From: Flavobacterium silvaticum
GTDB taxonomy: Bacteria; Bacteroidota; Bacteroidia; Flavobacteriales; Flavobacteriaceae
Assembly (NCBI RefSeq): GCF_012911565.1
Contig: NZ_JAAMPU010000105.1
Location: 62,001 to 126,000 of the forward strand
DNA length: 64,000 nucleotides
Direction: 5' to 3'
The notes beneath the pieces were generated by a model that saw only the letters and a list, made by a program, of their open reading frames with translations, searched no databases and was not told the DNA's origin. Position numbers and translations under genes: made by a program. Shown piece after piece: positions 8,152-16,461 of the stretch (position 1 is its first letter; each line of letters starts with the position of its first letter).

Positions 8152-10250
8152 GCAACGAGAATATCAACGTAGCCCTGATTGGGAATCCGAATACCGGAAA
8201 GACATCTGTTTTCAATGCGCTGACCGGCCTGAATCAACAGGTTGGGAATTATCCGGGAATTACCGTCGAGAAGAAAATCGGGTTCTGTAAACTTCCAGGA
8301 AATGTCCGAGCGAATATCCTGGATTTGCCCGGAACGTATAGTTTGAACGCGAGTTCGATGGACGAAAATGTCGTGATCGAATTGCTGTTAAACAAGAACG
8401 ACAAATTGTTTCCGGATGTCGCCGTCGTGATTACCGATGTCGAAAACCTCAAGCGTAACTTACTGCTTTTCACCCAAATCAAAGACCTTGAAATCCCGAC
8501 GGTGCTGGTCATCAATATGGCTGACCGCATGGATTACAAGGGAATTTCACTTGACATTCCATACCTGGAGGAACGTCTGAATACAAAGATTGCACTAATC
8601 AGTACGCGTAAAAATTCGGGCATTGACGAACTGAAAAATTTAATTGCTTCTTACAAGACGCTTTCGGCTGAACCTTGCCTGAATGCTTCGTCAATCGATC
8701 CGGAATATTTCGATAATCTCCGAAAAACGTTCCCTAACCAACTCGTCTATAAGCTTTGGCTTGTGATTACACAGGATGTGAATTTCATGTTGCCGGAGAA
8801 AAAACAAATCCAATCGACGTTTACCAAACCGAATTCCGAACTCAAGCGGATGCAGCAAAAGGAAACGATCAAACGCTATCAATTCATAAACGATGTGCTT
8901 CGCATCGGTCAGGTCGTAGACAGTACAAAAGCAAAAGATTTCGGTAGCAGATTAGACAAAATACTCACGCATAAAGTCTGGGGTTATGTAATTTTCCTGG
9001 CTATTCTGTTCCTTATTTTCCAGTCGATATTCTCGTGGTCGAGTTATCCGATGGATTTTATCGACGAGCAATTCGCCAACCTGAGCCAAATGGTTTCCGA
9101 GAGTTTTGCACCAGGAATCCTGACCGATCTGGTTTCCCAGGGAATCATTCCCGGAATTGGTGGCATCGTGATTTTCATTCCGCAAATCGCCGTGCTGTTC
9201 TTGTTTATCTCGTTACTTGAAGAAAGCGGTTATATGAGCCGTGTGGTATTTTTGATGGATAGGATCATGAGACGGTTCGGGCTCAGCGGAAAAAGCGTCG
9301 TGCCTTTGATTTCAGGGACGGCTTGTGCCATTCCGGCGATTATGGCGACACGTAATATTGAAAACTGGAAGGAACGACTGATAACGATACTTGTCACGCC
9401 CTTTACGACTTGTTCAGCGCGGTTGCCGGTATATTCGATTATTATTTCTTTGGTGATTCCGGACAGACGCATCGGTGGTATCATGAATCTTCAAGGTCTG
9501 ACGCTGATGCTATTGTATCTCGCCGGATTCTTTATGGCGGTGGTTTCTGCCTGGCTTTTGGACAAAATTTTAAAGCTCAGGACCAAAACGTATTTTGTGG
9601 TCGAAATGCCGAATTACAAATTGCCGCTCGCCAAAAACGTCGGCATCAATGTACTTGAAAAGACCAAAGCTTTTGTGGCCGGCGCCGGAAAAATCATTTT
9701 GGCCATTTCGATTGTGCTGTGGTTTCTGGCATCGTTCGGGCCGGGAAATGATTTCCATAACGCGGAAACTATCGTAACCCAAAAATTCGAAAAGACAGGT
9801 ACGTTGCCGGAAGGCGAAACGTTGGAAAGCGAAATTGCGTCATACAAACTGGAAAGCTCCTACATTGGGATTGCCGGAAAAGCCATTGAGCCCGTAATTA
9901 GCCCATTGGGTTATGACTGGAAAATTGGGGTAGCGATTATCAGTTCATTTGCAGCCCGTGAAGTTTTCGTCGGCACTTTAGCCACTATTTACAGTGTTGG
10001 CGATGCAGATAATGATGCTACGATCAAGTCTAAAATGGCTTCTGAAACCTGGCCGGACGGAACCAAAATCTTCAATCTGGCAACCGGAGTTTCATTGCTG
10101 TTATTTTACGCCTTCGCATTACAATGTGCGAGTACATTGGCCATCGTCAAAAAAGAAACGAATTCGTGGAAATGGCCGCTCATCCAATTGGTATTCATGA
10201 GTGCATTTGCCTATCTCACCGCGTTCATCGCCTATCAAACCTTAAGCTGA
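8148..10250 (+). CDS. feoB: FeoB, ferrous iron transporter
   Basis: This 700-residue inner-membrane protein has an N-terminal GTPase domain and a C-terminal polytopic permease. The G motifs are G1 GNPNTGKTS (residues 12-20), G2 in YPGITVE, G3 DLPGTYSL and G4 NMAD. The membrane part carries the Gate motifs with conserved cysteines, such as GTACAIPAIMATR and TPFTTCSARLPVY, and a later FAAREVFVGT segment. It imports Fe(II). It overlaps feoA by 4 bp and the next small gene by 1 bp, so the three form one operon. Confidence 0.97.
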   Translation: MSNENINVALIGNPNTGKTSVFNALTGLNQQVGNYPGITVEKKIGFCKLPGNVRANILDLPGTYSLNASSMDENVVIELLLNKNDKLFPDVAVVITDVENLKRNLLLFTQIKDLEIPTVLVINMADRMDYKGISLDIPYLEERLNTKIALISTRKNSGIDELKNLIASYKTLSAEPCLNASSIDPEYFDNLRKTFPNQLVYKLWLVITQDVNFMLPEKKQIQSTFTKPNSELKRMQQKETIKRYQFINDVLRIGQVVDSTKAKDFGSRLDKILTHKVWGYVIFLAILFLIFQSIFSWSSYPMDFIDEQFANLSQMVSESFAPGILTDLVSQGIIPGIGGIVIFIPQIAVLFLFISLLEESGYMSRVVFLMDRIMRRFGLSGKSVVPLISGTACAIPAIMATRNIENWKERLITILVTPFTTCSARLPVYSIIISLVIPDRRIGGIMNLQGLTLMLLYLAGFFMAVVSAWLLDKILKLRTKTYFVVEMPNYKLPLAKNVGINVLEKTKAFVAGAGKIILAISIVLWFLASFGPGNDFHNAETIVTQKFEKTGTLPEGETLESEIASYKLESSYIGIAGKAIEPVISPLGYDWKIGVAIISSFAAREVFVGTLATIYSVGDADNDATIKSKMASETWPDGTKIFNLATGVSLLLFYAFALQCASTLAIVKKETNSWKWPLIQLVFMSAFAYLTAFIAYQTLS

Positions 10251-10366
10251 TGCAGACTATAATCGCCATAGGATTGCTTGTTGTTGCCGTTGTCTTTCTG
10301 GCTCGGAAGTTCGTATTCAAACCTAAAAAGAAAGACGGTTGCGGACCGGATTGCGGATGTAATTAG
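10250..10366 (+). CDS. FeoB-associated Cys-rich membrane protein
   Basis: This tiny 38-residue protein has one membrane helix (TIIAIGLLVVAVVFLARKF), a lysine-rich linker and a cysteine cluster at the end (CGPDCGCN). That is the layout of the FeoB-associated Cys-rich family, thought to act as a FeoC-like partner for FeoB. The ATG overlaps the feoB stop (TGATG), which fixes the start; longer in-frame readings run back into feoB in another frame. The role of the cysteines (metal binding or redox sensing) is not established. Confidence 0.88.
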   Translation: MQTIIAIGLLVVAVVFLARKFVFKPKKKDGCGPDCGCN

Positions 10367-10382
10367 CGTTATGATTACGATA

Positions 10383-10419
10383 TAAAAAACCGGACAATCC
10401 ATAAGTTTGGTTTGTCCGG
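10383..10419 (-). terminator. Terminator after tRNA-Arg
   Basis: An 8-bp stem (CCGGACAA 10390-10397 with TTGTCCGG 10412-10419) is followed on the minus strand by six T residues (10389-10384). It lies just past the 3' end of tRNA-Arg and faces the end of the feo operon, whose + strand lacks a T-run here. Confidence 0.75.
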
Positions 10420-10423
10420 CAAG

Positions 10424-10495
10424 TAGCCCCGCCAAGAATCGAACTTGGATCTAGAGTTTAGGAAACGCCTATTCTATCCGTTGAACTACGGGGCC
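10424..10495 (-). tRNA. tRNA-Arg (anticodon CCT)
   Basis: The 72-nt cloverleaf reads from 10495 to 10424: acceptor GGCCCCG/CGGGGCT with a G-U at 1-72, D-arm GTTC/GAAT, anticodon loop TTCCTAA (anticodon CCT, Arg), T-arm CCAAG-TTCGATT-CTTGG and discriminator A. The 3' CCA is not encoded. The anticodon stem GGCGT/ACTCT holds a C-U mismatch at 29-41 and a G-U at 27-43, which makes it weaker than usual. Confidence 0.93.
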
Positions 10496-10496
10496 G

Positions 10497-10525
10497 ATAA
10501 AAAAAAGCCACTCGTGAGAATGGCT
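10497..10525 (-). terminator. Short hairpin with T-run between the two tRNAs
   Basis: On the minus strand AGCCA (10525-10521) pairs with TGGCT (10510-10506) and is followed by a run of T residues. It looks like a terminator of tRNA-Asn, which would separate it from tRNA-Arg, or a processing hairpin that is partly read through. Confidence 0.5.
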
Positions 10526-10536
10526 TTCGTTTTTTG

Positions 10537-10610
10537 CTCCCCCTCTTGGGCTCGAACCAAGGACCCTCTGATTAACAGTCAGATGCTCTAACCAACTGAG
10601 CTAAGGAGGA
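10537..10610 (-). tRNA. tRNA-Asn (anticodon GTT)
   Basis: The 74-nt cloverleaf reads from 10610 to 10537: acceptor TCCTCCT/AGGGGGA, D-loop with AGTTGGTTA, anticodon stem-loop TCTGA-CTGTTAA-TCAGA (anticodon GTT, Asn), T-loop TTCGAGC and discriminator G. All stems pair well. The 3' CCA is not encoded. Confidence 0.95.
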
Positions 10611-10683
10611 AGATGTTTTATCTTTTAAGCGGTGGCAAAGATAACTCGAAAAATCATCTGTGCAAATAAAACTTTAAAAAATT

Positions 10684-12024
10684 TTACTTCGCTATGGCCT
10701 TATAAATATCGTTGCCGTTTGCGAACAATACCAGTCCAATCAGCATAATGAAACCAGCCAATTGTGCATACTCCAAAAACTTGTCGCTCGGCTTGCGTCT
10801 TGAAATCATTTCATATAACAAAAACAGCACGTGTCCGCCGTCTAATGCAGGAATCGGAAGCAGGTTCATCACGCCAAGCATGATCGAAAGCAAGGCCGTA
10901 ATGTTCCAGAATGCTTCCCAGCTCCACGAATGCGGGAAAATGTCGTAAATGGCCTTAAAACCACCAACGCCTTTGTATGCACCGGTGCTTGGGGTAAAGA
11001 TTGCTTTAAGCTGGCGTCCGTAAGAAGCGATTTGTTCTTTTCCGTGAGAAAGCCCAACCGGAATCGCTTGGAAAAACCCATACTTCTCCTCACTGATTTT
11101 ATACAATCCCAGTTTTTCAAGATTGTCCACAGGCAGTTTCCACGGATAAACCACACCTAATTTTGCACTGTCGTTTACCTTAAGATTCACTGCAACCTGT
11201 TTTTCATCGCGAAGCACGATCGCCGGAATCGTTTTGCCTTTATTGGCTTCGAGTTCCGCAGGCATCTGGTCGGCGTATTGGAGTGCTTTTCCATTTACAG
11301 ATTGAACGATATCGCCAACTTTCAGCTCTTTGTTCTGGGAAGATGCCGGAATATCTGAAACCACGAACGGAATACGCAGTTCTACTACGGAACGTTTGCC
11401 TTCGTCAAGCAATTGTGAAATGAAATTCACCGGAAGGTTGATGGTTTGGTTTTGTCCGTTCCGATTGACCTCGACCGTTTTGGCCATTGAAATCGCTTCG
11501 TTCAAATCATGGAAATGTGCAATTTTCTGGCCGTCGACAGATACGATTTTGTCTCCCGTTTTAAGCCCGATTTTCTCCACGGCAGGATTTGTCACCCAAA
11601 TTCCGTCTTTCACTTCATCGTTCGAAATATACAAATCACCATAAGCGAAAGCCATCCCAATATAAATCAGGAACGCCAATATAAAATTCACGGTAACGCC
11701 GCCAAGCATGATAATGAGACGTTGCCAGGCTGGTTTGGAACGGAATTCCCACGGTTGGGGCGGAAGCGACATTTGTTCCGTGTCCATGCTTTCGTCTATC
11801 ATTCCCGAAATCTTTACGTAACCGCCAAGTGGCAGCCATCCGATTCCATATTCCGTTTCACCGATTTTTTTCTTGAGCAGCGAAAACTTCACGTCAAAAA
11901 ACAGGTAGAATTTCTCCACACGTGTCTTGAAAAGTTTTGCCGGTATAAAGTGCCCGAATTCGTGCAAAACAATGAGCAACGAAAGGCTCAGCAGGAATTG
12001 GGAAAGCTTGATTACTATGTCCAT
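10684..12024 (-). CDS. rseP: RseP-type site-2 protease (M50)
   Basis: This 446-residue inner-membrane zinc protease has the HEFGH motif in its first membrane helix (residues 21-25), two PDZ-like regions in the middle (around KTGDKIVSVDGQKI and LKVGDIVQSVNGKAL), and the third zinc ligand in LPIPALDGGH (Asp at about 395) in the third membrane helix, with a final membrane helix at the C-terminus. RseP enzymes cut membrane-anchored proteins such as anti-sigma factors and remnant signal peptides. It is transcribed alone, divergent from the oxidoreductase operon. Confidence 0.95.
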   Translation of the reverse strand: MDIVIKLSQFLLSLSLLIVLHEFGHFIPAKLFKTRVEKFYLFFDVKFSLLKKKIGETEYGIGWLPLGGYVKISGMIDESMDTEQMSLPPQPWEFRSKPAWQRLIIMLGGVTVNFILAFLIYIGMAFAYGDLYISNDEVKDGIWVTNPAVEKIGLKTGDKIVSVDGQKIAHFHDLNEAISMAKTVEVNRNGQNQTINLPVNFISQLLDEGKRSVVELRIPFVVSDIPASSQNKELKVGDIVQSVNGKALQYADQMPAELEANKGKTIPAIVLRDEKQVAVNLKVNDSAKLGVVYPWKLPVDNLEKLGLYKISEEKYGFFQAIPVGLSHGKEQIASYGRQLKAIFTPSTGAYKGVGGFKAIYDIFPHSWSWEAFWNITALLSIMLGVMNLLPIPALDGGHVLFLLYEMISRRKPSDKFLEYAQLAGFIMLIGLVLFANGNDIYKAIAK

Positions 12025-12048
12025 TAGATATTTTTACTGAATCGCGGA

Positions 12049-12056
12049 CAAAAATA
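12049..12056 (-). promoter_or_regulatory. -7 promoter element of rseP
   Basis: TATTTTTG on the minus strand (12056-12049) fits TANNTTTG and lies 24 bp upstream of the rseP ATG. No TTG at the usual -33 spacing was seen. Confidence 0.4.
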
Positions 12057-12172
12057 GAGATTTAAAACCAACGTCGGTTCGAGTAGCGCAAATTCAATTG
12101 TAAATGTTTGTTAATAGTTCTGATTCTTGGGCGGCTCAGGGGTAAATTTACAGGAAACCGAAACAAGCACTC

Positions 12173-13216
12173 ATGCAGAAAATCGCTACAGCACTCTTAT
12201 CTTACGGAATGTCTGGAAAGGTTTTCCACGCGCCTTTCCTCGAACTTCATCCCGGATTTGAATTGATTGGTGCCTGGGAACGATCGAAAAAGAAAATCCA
12301 CGAAGATTATCCGCTGGTCAAATCATACGGCACTCTGGATGAGGTTCTCGCCGATCCCGAAGTAGAACTCATCATAGTCAACACGCCCACAGAAACCCAC
12401 TTCGATTACGCCAAACAAGCGCTTCTCGCCGGAAAAAATGTCCTTGTCGAAAAAGCGTTTACCACAACTGCCGCCGAAGCCGAAGAACTTCGCGACCTCG
12501 CCATAGAAAGCAAACGCAAACTCACCGTTTTCCAGAACCGCCGTTGGGACAGTGATTTCAAGACCGTCAAAGATATTTTCGACAAACAAATCCTCGGCTC
12601 AATAGTAGAGGCTGAAATCCATTTTGACCGTTTCAATCCCAATTTAAGTGCAAAACCGCATAAGGAAGTCAAAAGCCCCGGATCTGGCGTTCTCAAAGAT
12701 TTAGGCCCGCACATCATTGATCAAGCTTTGGTGCTGTTTGGTTTTCCGGATAGTTTGTTTGCCGATGTCCGAAGCACCAGGCAAAATTCTGTTGTCGATG
12801 ATTGGTTCGATATTACTTTGTTTTACGACACATTCCGCGTCCGTGTCAAAAGCAGTTATTTCGTTCGGGAACCGTTGCCGTCTTATATTCTTCACGGCAA
12901 AAAAGGTTCGTTCCTCAAAAGTCGTGGCGATGTCCAGGAAGATGATCTGAAGGCAGGCAAAAAGCCGATGGTGACCGATTGGGGCAAAGAACCCGAATTC
13001 CGCTCCGGTGTGCTCCATACGGAAATCGAAGGCCTTGAAGTACGCGAACATGTCCCGACGCTCCAGGGAAATTACTATCACTTTTTTGAAGAGTTATTCC
13101 AATACGTCAAGAAAAGTGGCAAGAATCCGGTTCCGGCAGATGATGCTGTGAAGACCATGAAAATCATAGAAGCGGCCATAGAAAGCAGCGAAACCAAAAC
13201 ACACATCACTTTTTAA
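12173..13216 (+). CDS. Gfo/Idh/MocA family oxidoreductase
   Basis: This 347-residue cytosolic enzyme has an N-terminal Rossmann fold (GMSGKVFHAPFLELHPGFEL) and the family lysine in LVEKAFT, where most members have EKP. The C-terminal part is the alpha/beta domain that shapes the active site (GSGVLKDLGPHIIDQAL with the conserved Asp/His). The family reduces or oxidises sugars, inositols and related polyols with NAD(P). It closely resembles the YvaA/YrbE-like group; the substrate is unknown. It opens a six-gene run with gaps of 1 to 11 bp; the next gene begins 1 bp after its stop. Confidence 0.9.
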   Translation: MQKIATALLSYGMSGKVFHAPFLELHPGFELIGAWERSKKKIHEDYPLVKSYGTLDEVLADPEVELIIVNTPTETHFDYAKQALLAGKNVLVEKAFTTTAAEAEELRDLAIESKRKLTVFQNRRWDSDFKTVKDIFDKQILGSIVEAEIHFDRFNPNLSAKPHKEVKSPGSGVLKDLGPHIIDQALVLFGFPDSLFADVRSTRQNSVVDDWFDITLFYDTFRVRVKSSYFVREPLPSYILHGKKGSFLKSRGDVQEDDLKAGKKPMVTDWGKEPEFRSGVLHTEIEGLEVREHVPTLQGNYYHFFEELFQYVKKSGKNPVPADDAVKTMKIIEAAIESSETKTHITF

Positions 13217-13217
13217 A

Positions 13218-14168
13218 ATGGAAAAAAGACAACTCGGAAATTCCGATTTACATATTTATCCCGTCGTTTTTGGCGGAAACGTTTTTGGCTGGACGATTGA
13301 CGAAAAACAATCGTTCGAAATTTTAGATCATTTTACCGGTTCAGGTTTCGATGCGATCGATACGGCCGATGTCTACTCGCGATGGGCGCCGCAAAATTCC
13401 GGTGGCGAATCTGAAACCATCATCGGCAACTGGCTTTCCAAAAGAGGCAAACGCCAGGATTTGGTGCTCATGACAAAAGTCGGTTCCGATATGGGCGACG
13501 GCAACAAAGGCCTCAAAAAAGAATACATCCTCAAAGAAGTCGAAGCATCACTCAAAAGACTCAAGACAGATTACATCGATTTGTATCAGACCCATTTCGA
13601 TGAAGAAGCCACGCCGGTCGAAGAAACGTTGTCGGCTTACGACGAACTCGTAAAGTCAGGCAAAGTCCGTTTCATCGGAACTTCGAATATGTCGCCTGAC
13701 AGAATCTCGGAATCGCTACAGACAAGTACCGACAAAAACTTCCCGCGTTACCAGACGCTTCAGCCGCATTACAATCTATATGCCCGCGAAAAATACGAAA
13801 CTCAATATGAACCTTTGGCATTAAAGGAAAACCTGGGTGTCATTACGTATTTCTCACTCGAAAGCGGCTTCCTGACCGGAAAATACCGAACCAATGCCGA
13901 CCTTGGCAAAAGTCCGCGCGGTGGCGACATGAACAAATATTTCGACAAACGCGGCCTTGCGATTTTAGATGCACTCGATAAAATTTCTGTTAAATACAAT
14001 ACAGATCAGGCAGCCGTTTCCCTGGCGTGGCTTATCAATCGGCCATCGGTCACGGCGCCAATCGTAAGTGCCACGAAAGTCCCGCAACTTTCGAGCATTA
14101 TATCGGCTCCGAACCTGAACCTCGATACGGAAGACATCAACCTGCTCAACTCCGCAAGCGCTTACTGA
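13218..14168 (+). CDS. Aldo/keto reductase
   Basis: This 316-residue (beta/alpha)8 NADPH-dependent reductase has the aldo/keto reductase tetrad in view: Asp in DAIDTADVY with Tyr, Lys in LMTKVG and His in YQTHFD. The C-terminal cofactor region (ITAPIVSATKVPQL-like, here VTAPIVSATK) is typical. The closest general group is the YajO/Tas-like type with the FGGNVFGW start. It begins 1 bp after the Gfo/Idh gene and ends 1 bp before the next, so it is in the middle of the operon. Confidence 0.92.
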   Translation: MEKRQLGNSDLHIYPVVFGGNVFGWTIDEKQSFEILDHFTGSGFDAIDTADVYSRWAPQNSGGESETIIGNWLSKRGKRQDLVLMTKVGSDMGDGNKGLKKEYILKEVEASLKRLKTDYIDLYQTHFDEEATPVEETLSAYDELVKSGKVRFIGTSNMSPDRISESLQTSTDKNFPRYQTLQPHYNLYAREKYETQYEPLALKENLGVITYFSLESGFLTGKYRTNADLGKSPRGGDMNKYFDKRGLAILDALDKISVKYNTDQAAVSLAWLINRPSVTAPIVSATKVPQLSSIISAPNLNLDTEDINLLNSASAY

Positions 14169-14169
14169 T

Positions 14170-15144
14170 ATGAACGTTTTCTCGACCCGCATTTTACCGC
14201 AAAAAGGAATCGAGGTTTTCGAAAAGGCCGGGATTATGGTAAACTGCTGGCGTAAAGAAAGATCGCCGACAAAGCAGGAATTGTACGACGGTAGCAAAAA
14301 TGCCGATGGTTTACTCGTTCTCGGACGGACGGAAATAGACCGTGAATTCCTCGAGGCCAACCGGCATTTAAAGGTCATTTCATTGTTTTCCGTCGGATAT
14401 GATCATGTCGATATCAAAACTGCAGACGAACTGGGAATTCCTGTCGGACACACGCCTGATGTCTTGAGCAAAGCCACAGCCGACACCGCTTTTTTGCTGA
14501 TGCAGATGACGGCGCGCAAAGCCCTTTTCCACCACAAAAGAATCCAGAAAGGCGATTGGGCTGTCTTTGATCCTGAAGCCGGATTGGGCCTGGATCTGAA
14601 AGACAAGACCATCGGGATTTTCGGGTTGGGAAACATCGGATATGAAATGGCCAGATCCTGCCGTGGTGCCTTCGACATGAAAGTCATTTACCACAACCGC
14701 AGCCGCAATGAAAAAGCAGAACACGCATTTCAGGCCGAATTGGTATCGTTTGATGAACTGCTTCAAAAAAGTGACGTGATTTCGGTCCATGCCAATTTAT
14801 CATCTGAAACTAAAAACAAATTCAACCGTGAGGCATTCTCCAAAATGAAACCGTCAGCCATTTTCATCAACACGGCCCGCGGCGGAATCCACAATGAGAT
14901 CGATCTGACCGAAGCATTGCGATCCGGAACAATTTGGGGCGCCGGTCTAGACGTCACAAATCCTGAACCCATGCAGCCAGGAAATCCATTGCTCGAAATG
15001 GAAACGGTTTCGGTACTGCCACACATCGGCTCTGCCACCAGGGAAACAAGGGATGCCATGGCGATTCTGACTGCCCAAAATGCCATTGCAGGTTTGAAAG
15101 GCGAACCGCTTCCGGCTCGGGTAACATTTTCACGAACAAACTAA
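14170..15144 (+). CDS. D-2-hydroxyacid dehydrogenase (glyoxylate/hydroxypyruvate reductase type)
   Basis: This 324-residue enzyme has the D-isomer 2-hydroxyacid dehydrogenase layout: a substrate-binding N-terminal part, the NAD(P) motif GIFGLGNIG, the catalytic Arg in INTARGG, Glu in the DVTNPEP stretch and His in LPHIGSAT. An Asn-Arg-Ser just after the Rossmann strand (YHNRSRN) suggests NADPH, as in glyoxylate/hydroxypyruvate reductases. It sits between the aldo/keto reductase and a cupin gene in the same operon. A second relative, fused to a VOC domain, is at 27279-28625. Confidence 0.9.
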   Translation: MNVFSTRILPQKGIEVFEKAGIMVNCWRKERSPTKQELYDGSKNADGLLVLGRTEIDREFLEANRHLKVISLFSVGYDHVDIKTADELGIPVGHTPDVLSKATADTAFLLMQMTARKALFHHKRIQKGDWAVFDPEAGLGLDLKDKTIGIFGLGNIGYEMARSCRGAFDMKVIYHNRSRNEKAEHAFQAELVSFDELLQKSDVISVHANLSSETKNKFNREAFSKMKPSAIFINTARGGIHNEIDLTEALRSGTIWGAGLDVTNPEPMQPGNPLLEMETVSVLPHIGSATRETRDAMAILTAQNAIAGLKGEPLPARVTFSRTN

Positions 15145-15155
15145 AACACAACTAT

Positions 15156-15671
15156 ATGGAACCGATTCAATTGACATTCAAAGACGACGGGAAAATCCCG
15201 AACAGTAAATTGCCGCTACTTATTTATCGCGGCGTTTTCCTTGAAGATAAAGCCGATGCCGACGCCATGATTGCCCATTTCAAAAACTACGGATGGCGCA
15301 ATGCCTGGAAAAACGGCGTGTACGACTATCATCATTACCACAGCATCACGCACGAAGTCATTGGGATTTACCAGGGTTATGCGACACTACAGTTTGGTGG
15401 AGAAAATGGCGAACGCGTCTCTGTTGAAGAAGGCGACGTAATCGTGATTCCGGCCGGCGTGGGGCACAAACGCGTCGATCAGTCTGAAGATTTCGCCGTG
15501 GTAGGTGCTTATCCGAATGGCTGCGATTACGACATCATGAAAGGTGAACCCGGCGAACGTCCGAAAGCCGATGAAAATATAGCTAAAGTCGAATTGCCCG
15601 AAAACGATCCGGTCTACGGAAAAATGGAAGGCTTGCTTTACATCTGGCACAATCAATTACAACTACACTGA
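15156..15671 (+). CDS. Cupin domain protein
   Basis: This 171-residue protein contains one cupin barrel. Metal-binding residues can be placed at HHYHS (two His), the Glu that follows in THEVIG, and His in PAGVGHKRV; the second cupin motif GDVIVIPAGVGHK is complete. Cupins of this size can be isomerases, dioxygenases or sugar-acid binding proteins. The stop overlaps the ATG of the next SDR gene by 1 bp. Its place among sugar-type oxidoreductases suggests work on the same metabolite, but nothing here shows which. Confidence 0.82.
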   Translation: MEPIQLTFKDDGKIPNSKLPLLIYRGVFLEDKADADAMIAHFKNYGWRNAWKNGVYDYHHYHSITHEVIGIYQGYATLQFGGENGERVSVEEGDVIVIPAGVGHKRVDQSEDFAVVGAYPNGCDYDIMKGEPGERPKADENIAKVELPENDPVYGKMEGLLYIWHNQLQLH

Positions 15672-16453
15672 TGGATTTACAATTAAAAGGAAAAACCGCT
15701 TTGGTCACGGGATCGACGGCGGGAATAGGTTATGCCACTGCAAAATCATTATTGGCAGAAGGTGCTATAGTCTACATCAACGGACGCAAACCTGAAAGTG
15801 TCCAAAAAGCAATCGAAAAGCTAAAATCGGAAGTGCCAAATGCGGATGCACGTGAAGCAGCCTGTGATTTTTCTGATGTTTCAGATATCGATGCTTTGTT
15901 CAAGAAAGTTCCGAAAGTCGACATTCTCATCAACAACGTCGGGATTTTTGCTCCTGTTCCTTTTACGGAAATCAAGGACGAAGACTGGTTTAGATTTTTT
16001 GAAATCAATGTGATGAGCGGCGTTCGGTTGTCGCGTCATTATTTCCCACAGATGATTGAGCAAAATTGGGGGCGTATTATTTTTGTCTCGTCTGAAAGTG
16101 CACTCAATATTCCTGAGGAAATGATTCATTACGGTATGACAAAAACGGCTCAGTTGTCAGTCGCAAGAGGTTTGGCAGAACTTACAAAATCTACCGGAGT
16201 CACCGTGAACAGTGTGCTTCCCGGCCCAACGGCATCCGAAGGATTGGTCGATTTTATCCAGCTCGACGATGCCTCGAAAGCCCGGAAAGAGAAGGATTTC
16301 TTTGACAACGCGCGCCCGTCATCATTGATCCGTCGTTTTGCGGAACCGGAAGAAATCGCGAACCTGATTGTCTATGTCGCCAGCCCAAGATCGTCCGCTA
16401 CTAACGGGGCTTCGCTACGTGTTGATGGCGGCCTTGTGAAAACCATCGCTTAA
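15671..16453 (+). CDS. Short-chain dehydrogenase/reductase (SDR)
   Basis: This 260-residue classical SDR shows TGSTAGIG (cofactor loop), NNVGIF, a catalytic serine in VSSESAL, and YGMTK (Tyr/Lys pair). It ends with the usual LRVDGGLV strand. An INGRKPES stretch after strand 2, with Arg, favours NADP. It resembles 3-oxoacyl-ACP reductase or sugar dehydrogenases; substrate unknown. Translationally coupled to the cupin gene by a 1-bp overlap (TGATG). Confidence 0.9.
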   Translation: MDLQLKGKTALVTGSTAGIGYATAKSLLAEGAIVYINGRKPESVQKAIEKLKSEVPNADAREAACDFSDVSDIDALFKKVPKVDILINNVGIFAPVPFTEIKDEDWFRFFEINVMSGVRLSRHYFPQMIEQNWGRIIFVSSESALNIPEEMIHYGMTKTAQLSVARGLAELTKSTGVTVNSVLPGPTASEGLVDFIQLDDASKARKEKDFFDNARPSSLIRRFAEPEEIANLIVYVASPRSSATNGASLRVDGGLVKTIA

Positions 16454-16461
16454 ATATCATC

